Shown: piece after piece, positions 1 through 7,600 of the stretch | Layout: each line of letters opens with the position of its first letter | Position numbering within the stretch: the stretch's first letter is position 1 | Notes under the pieces: generated by a model | What the model was told of the DNA's origin: nothing | Database searches by the model: none | Seen by the model: only the letters and a program-made list of their open reading frames with translations | Program-made: the position numbers and the translations under genes | Origin: Thermofilum sp. | GTDB taxonomy: Archaea > Thermoproteota > Thermoprotei > Thermofilales > Thermofilaceae | DNA length: 13,507 nt | Direction of reading: 5' to 3' | Assembly (NCBI GenBank): GCA_020832965.1 | Contig: JAJHRM010000045.1 | Location: 1-13,507, forward strand

Positions 1-1
1 G

Positions 2-253
2 GTACTGCAGGGGCTCAACCTCGCCTGGACCATCGCCTGGACCTGGATCGCCCACAACCCCCTGCCCACGCTGCTGCTGGCGGCGGCCCTCTACGCGGCA
101 TCCACCGCCCTCGCCGCGCACGTGGCAACGCTCTTCAACGCGTCACGGTACATCAGGCTCGCCTACACGGCGCTATCCCTAACGCTGCCAACCTTGGCGT
201 CAACGCTTGCGGCAGCAGCGACGGTCGCGCTTGCTGGCAAAACCCGTGCCTAA
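2..253 (+). CDS. C-terminal end of an unidentified multi-pass membrane protein (5' end outside window)
   Basis: An open frame enters from the left edge and runs 83 codons to a TAA at 251-253. The visible residues are alanine/leucine-rich and form two likely membrane helices: about residues 21-46 (beginning LPTLLLAAALYAAS) and 51-79 (beginning IRLAYTALSL), with a short basic tail GKTRA. I do not recognise a family from this piece. Its place directly ahead of a run of glycosyltransferases makes a flippase, polymerase or membrane-bound transferase of the same pathway plausible, but this is inference from context. It is very GC-rich, like the start of the next gene, and its last codons overlap that gene, so the two are probably co-transcribed. 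Confidence is good that it is coding and low on function. Confidence 0.7.
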   Translation, partial: VLQGLNLAWTIAWTWIAHNPLPTLLLAAALYAASTALAAHVATLFNASRYIRLAYTALSLTLPTLASTLAAAATVALAGKTRA

Positions 254-1409
254 GCCCAAGATCGCTCTAATAGGCTCCCGCGGCATCCCACCAAAGTACG
301 GAGGCGCCGAAACCTTCGTCTATGAGCTATCCAAGAGACTGAAAAAACACTTCGACGTGTATGTCACCTGCGAAAGCGATCGCTTCGGCATAGACGAGTA
401 CGAAGGCGTAAAAAGAATCCACATCTGGGCAAAACATACACCGACAACAACAATCCCGATAATTTACGATGTAATCGCAACCCTGTACTTGCTCGCCAAA
501 GCTAAAGATGCGAAGCTGTTCTACTATGTTGCGCCAGACGGCGCCTACTCAGCACTACTTGCGAAACTTGCTAGAAGAAAAACCATTGTCAATACAGACG
601 GAATCGAGTGGAAAAGGCTACTAATTAGAATGAAGTTCGCGCTGCTGCACCTAAGACCGCTTTACCTGCTCACCGCTTTCGCCCTGCTCATCGCAGAATT
701 CCTGGCATGCAAAGCACCCGATGCAACAATCGCGGACTCTCTCGCAATCAAGAAGTACCTTAAGCACAGATGGAAGCCAAAGAAGTTGGAGTATGCAGCA
801 TACGGTGCAAGAAAGCTTCCCCAAGTTAACGAGGAAAAACAGATGGAAATACTCGAGAAACTCGGGCTAGAACGTTTCAAGTATTATCTCACAATAGGTA
901 GACTAGTAGCCGAGAACGGCATACATTTAGAGATAGAAGCATTCAAGAAAGTAAAAACGAACAACGCGCTAGTTATAGTAGGCCCATTAAACCCCCGAGA
1001 CCCCTACGTAAGGTACCTAGTTAAACTGAAAGGGAAAGATTCCCGTATAAAATTTCTAGGAGGAATATATGATTACGAGATTGTGTACACCCTAAGAGCA
1101 AACTGCAGAGCTTACATCCACCCTTACACAGTAGGCGGAACAAACCCCTCTCTCCTCGAACAAATGCTCTACAGCAGGCCAATCATAGCCTACGACGTAC
1201 CCTTCCACAGGGAAATACTCAGAGAAAAAGGTTACTACTTCAAAACAACGTACGAGCTGGTAAAAATCATTGAAAATATGGAGTCGAATGCTGCAACGTG
1301 CGATTATATAGAAAACCTAACGGTATTTTCGTGGGACTTCATAGCTAACAGATACATCAAAATATTTCGAGAAATATTAAGCAAGAAAGATTATTTCGCG
1401 AACATCTAG
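246..1409 (+). CDS. Glycosyltransferase, GT4-type with Cps2T/DUF1972-like N-terminal domain (rhamnosyltransferase-like)
   Basis: A probable cytoplasmic-face transferase that adds a sugar, in bacterial relatives often rhamnose, to a lipid-linked oligosaccharide. With the GTG start at 246 it has 387 residues. The N-terminus carries KIALIGSRGIPPKYGGAETF (residues 5-24), the signature of the DUF1972/Cps2T group, followed by NTDGIEWKR (116-124) and IADSLAIKKYL (162-172). The C-terminal GT-B half has IGRLVAENGIH (217-227) and HPYTVGGTNPSLLEQM (292-307), where the family places its nucleotide-sugar site. A hydrophobic stretch at about 133-154 may help membrane attachment. An in-frame TTG at 207 would add 13 basic residues and overlap the upstream gene by 47 bases. 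I prefer GTG 246 because the protein then begins just before the conserved first strand and overlaps by only 8 bases. Neither start has a clear ribosome binding site. The donor sugar cannot be read from sequence. Confidence 0.9.
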   Translation: MPKPKIALIGSRGIPPKYGGAETFVYELSKRLKKHFDVYVTCESDRFGIDEYEGVKRIHIWAKHTPTTTIPIIYDVIATLYLLAKAKDAKLFYYVAPDGAYSALLAKLARRKTIVNTDGIEWKRLLIRMKFALLHLRPLYLLTAFALLIAEFLACKAPDATIADSLAIKKYLKHRWKPKKLEYAAYGARKLPQVNEEKQMEILEKLGLERFKYYLTIGRLVAENGIHLEIEAFKKVKTNNALVIVGPLNPRDPYVRYLVKLKGKDSRIKFLGGIYDYEIVYTLRANCRAYIHPYTVGGTNPSLLEQMLYSRPIIAYDVPFHREILREKGYYFKTTYELVKIIENMESNAATCDYIENLTVFSWDFIANRYIKIFREILSKKDYFANI

Positions 1410-1414
1410 CAGCA

Positions 1415-2431
1415 ATGAAAATAAGTATGATAATAGTTACGTACAATGGGCAAACTTACATAGAAAAATTGTTCCAATCGCTGCTAAAGGCGATCAGCCC
1501 GCAGCTAGACGTGGAGGTAATAGTCGTCGACAACGGCAGCACGGACGACACACTAAACCTCATCGAAAAATACAAAGCGGCGATGGGGGACAAACTGAAA
1601 ATAGTAAAGCTTGGGAAAAACCTGGGCTTCGCCGGCGGAAACAACGCCGGCCTCCTATTCTCGAGCGGCGACCTAATCTTCCTCCTAAACCAGGACACCT
1701 ACATCGACGAAAAAGCTCTCGCAGCCATCCACGAGCTATTCTCGAAACGCCCAGACGTCGGCGCCGCCCAGTGCCTCCTCCTCCAGTACCGGTACCCCAG
1801 CCTCCTAGACTCGTGCGGAGACATAATCAGCGAAGCAGGGTTCGGAATCATCGGCTGCTGGGGAGAGAAAGCAAACGGGGCGTTGAAAGAAGTAAAGGAG
1901 ATACAGCTGGCGAGAGGCGCGGCGCTAGCAGTGAGAAAAAGCATCTTGCAGGCGTCGAGGAGGATACACGGCACGTACATCCCAACGTACTTCGTAGCCG
2001 GCGGCTACGAAGACTGGTACATATCCCTTTTCACCCGGCTACTCGGTTACAAAGCGGTCCTAAACCCTTCGTGCATCGTCTATCACGATTCGCTAACGCG
2101 GAGAAAACACAACCCCTATATCGTATACAACGCTTTACGTTTGTTCATAGAACTAAACGCACCAACAAAAATGCTCCTAGGAAGAATATTTTTCTCGATC
2201 ATTTTCGACATTTTAATAAGCGAAAACAGAAAGAACGACACTCGCATGCTGCTCTCCGCTTTAAGAAGCGTTACCCGCTCCATAAAAGAAAGCGCCAGGC
2301 TCAAATACTATGCAGAGGCCGCGGCTCGATTTCGGGGAAGGAGACTCGGCAGCCTATGGAAACCGAGAACTAGTGCGGCAGCCTGGTTGCGCTGGTATCT
2401 GACTTACCTACGATGTTCATTTAATATATGA
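1415..2431 (+). CDS. GT2-family glycosyltransferase
   Basis: An inverting family-2 (GT-A fold) transferase of 338 residues, expected to extend a lipid-linked glycan from a nucleotide sugar in the cytoplasm. Visible motifs in order are MIIVTYNG (5-12), IVVDNGSTDDT (36-46), NLGFAGGNNAG (69-79), and LLNQDT (90-95), which stands at the metal-binding DxD position usually written NPDT or DxD. They are followed by ARGAALAVRK (166-175) and GGYEDWYISL (196-205), whose acidic pair is the expected catalytic ED. The GFAGGNNAG and ED signatures are shared with rhamnosyl- and other deoxysugar transferases, so a rhamnosyl role is possible but unproven. It starts at ATG 1415, five bases after the previous stop, and ends in an ATGA overlap with the next gene, so translational coupling is likely. 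Length and motif order look complete. Confidence 0.92.
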   Translation: MKISMIIVTYNGQTYIEKLFQSLLKAISPQLDVEVIVVDNGSTDDTLNLIEKYKAAMGDKLKIVKLGKNLGFAGGNNAGLLFSSGDLIFLLNQDTYIDEKALAAIHELFSKRPDVGAAQCLLLQYRYPSLLDSCGDIISEAGFGIIGCWGEKANGALKEVKEIQLARGAALAVRKSILQASRRIHGTYIPTYFVAGGYEDWYISLFTRLLGYKAVLNPSCIVYHDSLTRRKHNPYIVYNALRLFIELNAPTKMLLGRIFFSIIFDILISENRKNDTRMLLSALRSVTRSIKESARLKYYAEAAARFRGRRLGSLWKPRTSAAAWLRWYLTYLRCSFNI

Positions 2432-3396
2432 AGCAAAACCAAACTAATGATTCTGGAGAATCTTATTGCAACAGAGTGGTAGCGGTGGTAGTGACCTACA
2501 ACCCTAATTTGATGCTTTTCGAAAAATGCCTAGCCAGCATTAGAGAACAAGTTTACAAAATCGTTATAGTGGATAACGCATCGAAGAACGTTGAGAATAT
2601 AATAGCCCTAAGCAGAAAGTACGGATGCGATTTTATCGAAAATGGCTTCAACGCCGGAGTACCCTACGCACTTAAACGCGGCGTCGAATACTCGCTTCGC
2701 TACGCCCCTACGTGGATACTATTTCTGGATCAGGATAGCGCTGTCAACGGCAGCGCAGTGACCAAGGTACTAAAGTTGTACGATGCTCTGCCCAATCACT
2801 TAAAGGCGCGCATCGGCATCCTGGCTTTAGGGCAGAGAGGGCCTTCCAATCTCTGTAAAATGAGGGAAGTAATCTATCATACTTTTTCAGGTACATTAAT
2901 TAAAGCAAACATAGCTGCGATCATACCATTTAGAATAAACTTCTTTCTAGATCAGGCCGATTTCGATCTATACTCTAGAGTAAGAGAATATGGTTTTAAA
3001 ACTATACTGGTAGAATGCAAACTTATGGATCATAGAATCGGTATCCCAATTAACATTCCGGCTTTATTTAAACTAAAGAAATTGTTTATGAAAATTTTAA
3101 AGAAAATTCGAATAAGTAATTTGGGCAATATAGTGATTTCGGATGAAATTTCAAAATCCATAAGTTATGAAAATCCGCAAAGATTTTATTACATTGTTAG
3201 GAATTCATTAATTCTGTTAAGGGAGAAAAGAAAAGATATAATCGCATTTGTTATAGATATTTTCTGGATTACATTGGCTGTACTATATGTTGATGGTTTC
3301 AAAAAGTTTTTGCACTCATTTATCCTAGGATTAGCACATGGTCTATTTGGAAAAGAAGGTTATTTAAAGATTTTTGATGGTAAAAATCAAAAATAA
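2428..3396 (+). CDS. GT2-family glycosyltransferase, rhamnosyltransferase-like
   Basis: A second GT2 enzyme of 322 residues, only distantly like its upstream neighbour. It shows VAVVVTYNPN (18-27), KIVIVDNAS (44-52), LFLDQDS (98-104) as the metal-binding motif, FFLDQADFDLYSRVREYGFK (172-191), and DHRIG (201-205). The LDQDS motif plus an acidic block followed by a Leu-x-His/Asp-x-x-Gly strand is the pattern of bacterial O-antigen rhamnosyltransferases, where dTDP-rhamnose is the usual donor. This is family knowledge and the substrate here is inferred. The start ATG 2428 shares bases with the previous stop (ATGA). A hydrophobic stretch near 270-290 (IIAFVIDIFWITLAVLY) could be a membrane-seating helix. 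From about base 2850 onward the gene becomes sharply AT-rich with A/T third positions, unlike its first third and unlike the gene before it, which suggests recombination within the gene. Confidence 0.9.
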   Translation: MKQNQTNDSGESYCNRVVAVVVTYNPNLMLFEKCLASIREQVYKIVIVDNASKNVENIIALSRKYGCDFIENGFNAGVPYALKRGVEYSLRYAPTWILFLDQDSAVNGSAVTKVLKLYDALPNHLKARIGILALGQRGPSNLCKMREVIYHTFSGTLIKANIAAIIPFRINFFLDQADFDLYSRVREYGFKTILVECKLMDHRIGIPINIPALFKLKKLFMKILKKIRISNLGNIVISDEISKSISYENPQRFYYIVRNSLILLREKRKDIIAFVIDIFWITLAVLYVDGFKKFLHSFILGLAHGLFGKEGYLKIFDGKNQK

Positions 3397-4615
3397 TAAA
3401 ATTATCATTATAAGTGGTTATGATTTTCCTTTTACCGGAGCTCCTTGGAGGCGAATTGAATATTTTGCCAGCTTTATTAGTAAACAGATGGAAGTATATG
3501 TTTTAGGTGCGTTATCTCCTTCTAGGAATTTATCACAAGTGTTTAGGAAGGCAAAAGGGATAGTACATGATACTTTCGTTATCCTTAATTTGCAATGGCG
3601 CATTAATTATTCTAATTGGTTTATAGAAATTTTTAACATATTGGGCACGATCCCTGCACTATTCGCTTCACTAGTATTAAGGCCCAAGATAGTATTTGTA
3701 TCACTGCCTCACTTAGAGCAGCTACCCACCGTGTATATCGCAGCTAAGTTAATGAATGCGCGCCTCATCGTAGATGTGCGGGATCCCCTAGAGTACTGGC
3801 TGAATTGGACGAAAGGTTTCACTAGAAAATTTTTCGCTTTAATAATTATGATTAACTATTCTATTATGCGACGAGCTGACATGGTCGTAGCAGTCACTCC
3901 CAGTTTAGTAAGTTTGCTAGCAAAGCAAGGAGTGCGTGCACGACTCGTGATGAACGGTGCTGATGTGCGAGTTTTTCAACCGTATCCACATCATGAAGCC
4001 AGGAGGAAGCTCGGCCTGAGTGACGATGCTGTAGTTCTCGTTTTCAGCGGGCGCTTAGGCGGCTACTACGACGCTACCCCCCTTCTCCAGGCGGTAGCTA
4101 AATTGCCAAATGTGCTCAAAAAGAAAGTGGTATTCTTGCTCGTCGGGGGTTTCGGAGACGTAACTTATGCGAAGAAGTTCATGCAAGCAGCGAAGGAGCT
4201 ACGTTTAACTAACAACATAAAGGTTCTGCAGCCGATACAAGATGCGCGCACGCTGGCAGAGATCCTCTCGGCCGCGAACGTAGGGACTATCACGCACGTG
4301 ACCTCGGAGCTGTACGACCCAGCAATACCAGCGAAGTTTTACGAGTACTTAGCTTGCGGGCTCCCTGTTATAGCGTTGACTAGGCGCGGCTCGGAGCTCT
4401 GGAGGCTGATCGCGAAGTGGAAGGTGGGCTTCGCGTGCGAGCAGCACGACCTCGATTGCATTACGAGAACTTTGGAAAAAATCTTTGACGAAAGCACAAT
4501 GGAAAGCATCAGGACTAACGTCCTTCGCGTAAGACCCCTTATCGATAGGCGCCGGACAGCTGAAAAGCTGTACAGTTTGCTCCGTGAACTGTTAGAGCCC
4601 AGACGGGACGCTTAA
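3377..4615 (+). CDS. GT4-family (GT-B fold) glycosyltransferase
   Basis: A retaining glycosyltransferase of 412 residues from ATG 3377; an adjacent TTG at 3374 would add one residue. The N-terminal acceptor domain begins IIIISGYDFPFTGAPWRRIE (9-28), with DVRDPLEYW (133-141) and VTPSL (173-177). The donor domain has NGAD (193-196), FSGRLGGYYD (223-232), LLVGGFGD (254-261) and PAKFYEYLACGLPVIA (318-333). The last is the conserved GT4 block that grips the nucleotide sugar, and the layout resembles colanic-acid WcaI-type enzymes. The substrate is unknown. It overlaps the upstream GT2 by 20 bases and stops three bases before the next start, so it belongs to the same transcription unit. Its first 280 or so bases are AT-rich like the end of the previous gene, while the rest is GC-rich. 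A composition boundary therefore lies inside the coding sequence. Confidence 0.9.
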   Translation: MVKIKNNKIIIISGYDFPFTGAPWRRIEYFASFISKQMEVYVLGALSPSRNLSQVFRKAKGIVHDTFVILNLQWRINYSNWFIEIFNILGTIPALFASLVLRPKIVFVSLPHLEQLPTVYIAAKLMNARLIVDVRDPLEYWLNWTKGFTRKFFALIIMINYSIMRRADMVVAVTPSLVSLLAKQGVRARLVMNGADVRVFQPYPHHEARRKLGLSDDAVVLVFSGRLGGYYDATPLLQAVAKLPNVLKKKVVFLLVGGFGDVTYAKKFMQAAKELRLTNNIKVLQPIQDARTLAEILSAANVGTITHVTSELYDPAIPAKFYEYLACGLPVIALTRRGSELWRLIAKWKVGFACEQHDLDCITRTLEKIFDESTMESIRTNVLRVRPLIDRRRTAEKLYSLLRELLEPRRDA

Positions 4616-4618
4616 CCC

Positions 4619-7600
4619 TTGGCTATGAAGGAAGCTGTCGGCTCTGCAATACGCGCTGCTTTGAGAAGCACGATCCTGCCAGCATTGCTAGCGGTTTTAC
4701 TTGCGTCCTTGCTATCCTTCGCTGTTGCCACCTATATCTACTACCCGTGGCCCGAAAAACTGGTGATGCACTCCTCGTTGGTCGCGCTTTCCTTTTTCAT
4801 TGCCGTTCGGAGGCCTGGTAGGCAGTTCCGTATCCTGCTGCATTTGCCGCGGGAAGCTGTCACACTTGCGCTCGTAGCAGGCTTCGCCGCGTTGATTGCT
4901 GCGAACATCATACCGATTCCCTGGCTGGCGCTGCCCCTCGCGCTGGTGTACGCTGCCCCGGTAGTCGGAGTTTCGTTGGTAGAGGCATTAAAGCTCAGAG
5001 GGATTTTTGACGATGTACTAGGCTTCGCATTATTTTCCTTCATTATCGGTTCGACGTACTTCGGAGTTATAGTGTCAGGTGCTTCCCTTCTCTTAGGCTT
5101 CCCGGCAAACCGCTACGCTGCGTTGGTGCTCGCAGCTTTGCATACCTTCCATCTTGTTAGCATCTATTCGAAGAAAGTTAGAAGACAATCTATTGAAATT
5201 AAAATGAAAGGTGACAGTCTTTTGCTCATGTGCTCCTGGTTAACGCTTATTTATAATTTCTTCTCGATATACTATCCAAATGATGTGTATCTTCCGGGCG
5301 AGGATATGCTGCGACACTACATGTGGTCAGTAAACCTCATTAGAAACCCCTGGAAATTTCTAAGCCTCAGCCCCGATAATTACCTTGTTTTTCACGCGTT
5401 CGAAGGGGGACTCATGCTTTTGGCGAACTGCTACGACGCCCCACCTCTTAACAGCGTTCTCCTGCCCGTAGCTCTCTTGAGCACGCTGGCGCTAGCCCAG
5501 CTTACCGCTAATGTCGCCGGGAACCCCGCATCCAGAAACATAGCGCTGATACTCCCGCTCGTTTTCTCGGGTTTGGGCTGGCTCTACCTCCTCCTCAACA
5601 GGCCGACGAGCTCTGCGGCGTACTTCACAGCTCTGGTCAGCGGTAGCGAAAAAGTGCATAGAAACTTAATGTACATACAGTTTCCGCTGATGTGGCCCGT
5701 ACCTCAGCCTCTCTCTGTTGCTGCATTCCTCCTTTTCCTGTCCCTCCTTCTTAAAATGTTTGAACTGCGGGGTGCGCTTCCCGGATCTGCTGCCGCAGCC
5801 GGCTTGCTGATGTTCTCGATGCTGTCCACGCACCCCCCGCAGGGTGTTGTGGCGGCGGCGCTCCTCGCGCTGTTGGCGCTCCTCTGGGGTAGAAGCCTCT
5901 CTAGCGCCCTGAAGCCTGTCTCTTTAGGAACGGCCGTGGGCGCGCTCGCGGGGGGCGCGCTCAATATGGCGTCGGCTCTCCTCGCCCTTCAGGGTACGCC
6001 CAGCTTACAGAGTCTTATGCCGCTGCGCGCTGCGACCTTCTTCGCGCCAGCCTTGGCAGCGGTAGCCGCGTTTGTCCTCAGCTCTTTCAGTGTAGGGTTG
6101 GAGCCCTTGCTCGCGAGGCTGACCAAGCGCTTGCGCGCGCGAGCCCCTGTAGCGTCGGCGTTGGGCACCTTCCTGCTAATCCTGGGAGTCTCCGTCGCCT
6201 TAGATCCCTCCAACACTTTCGCTACAAGCAGAGCGGATCCTGGAGGGGTTGTGGGTCTGGTGCCCTGGTTCATGTACACAGTTTTATTGGGCGCAGCTCT
6301 ACCGCTAGGGTTATACGGTTACGAGCTATTAGCTCGCGAAGGGTCGAAAGCTCCAGTCGCTGTGCTGGGTCTGCTCGCGGCTTTTGCCGTCGCCGTGGGC
6401 AGAACTCTAAGTTTTCTCAACGCCTCTGGGATCGACACGGGCTACTGGGGTGAAAAGAGGTTTATCCTTTTTGTGTACATCGCGCTGGCGCTGCCCGCCG
6501 CCTACGCGCTGGAGCGTCTCGTTCGCGGCAGATCTTTAAGGGCTGTCGCACTCAGCCTTCTGCCGGCCTTTCTAGCAGTTAATACATCGATATGTGCCTC
6601 GTACTGGGGCATCGTGAGCGAGCGCTGGAGGATAAACGATGCCGAGAAGGCGGCTTTCGATAAGCTGGGCGAACTGCTCTGGGCTAACCCGAACCGGTGG
6701 GTCTTGTCGCCCACTTTCCGCAGCAGGGACGCGTCCGCATTCGCAGCGCCGATCTACTACGCCTTCTCGGACCCCTCCTACGCCTGGCAGTGGCAGGTTC
6801 CTGAGCTCTCGCTTGTCGCATTCAGAACTAGGAACCTCGACTCGCCCTACTTTTACATCAACTGGGTGACGGACTCGCAGCCCGCCCGCTCCGGCTGGAT
6901 CGGCAGGATCCTCCTGCCCCGCCTGCCCAAGCTGTTCAGCGTGGGCTCGATCGACGTGTACGACGCGCCGCCGCTGGCGCCGCCGCTCCCCAACGGCAGC
7001 ATGGCGCTCGCGATCCCGCCTGTCTGGGACGAGTCAGTCGACAAGGCCTACCTCCTCCTCTCGCTGGCAGGCGTGAACTTCACGAGCGTGCTCGAGATCG
7101 ACCCCGCTCTCTACAGCTACGGGGTCATCGTGGTGCCTTACGACCCGCTGGAGGAAACTAGGATAGTTACCGTTGATCTGCTGAAGACTCCGGTTGCGTT
7201 CGCCAGCGGCGCTGTGCAGATAAACGTGGACTCGGTCGTGCTCGGCGACCGCTCGGAGAAGCTTAATAACATTGTTGTGTGGCGAACCCCCTTCTTCCTA
7301 TCCCCTGAGGCGTTTAACGCTACCATAAAGTTCGAGATAGGAGAGTATAACTCGGAGACATTGAACTATTTCTTCTTCATTTACGACTTCCGGGATGCGA
7401 AGAACTACAAGTGCGCAGGGGTGATGTTCACCGAGCAGAGCCAGGTGTACGTGCTCAACTGTTCACTCACAGAGGGAGACGTTATTTGCTCGCCGCCTTG
7501 GTCTGGCGTTTTAATAGGAAGCGATGTTAACGTTGCTGGAGATCATGTGATGAAAGTTAGCCTTGATGCCGCGAATAGAAGGCTCTGCCTAACCTTCGAC

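Noticed and set aside
207..245. TTG at 207 as the start of the first glycosyltransferase
   Set aside because: It would add 13 basic residues of no family match and a 47-base overlap; GTG 246 puts the start just before the conserved first strand.
1771..2373. A 200-codon + strand open frame inside the first GT2 gene
   Set aside because: Its translation is a Pro/Arg/His-rich, motif-free string in another frame of a gene with a complete set of GT2 motifs; GC-rich coding DNA often leaves such shadows.
4741..7326. Several open frames of 60-100 codons on the minus strand within the giant membrane protein gene
   Set aside because: They lie opposite a continuous coding frame with clear membrane helices, have no recognisable motifs and low-complexity Ser/Ala/Arg content.
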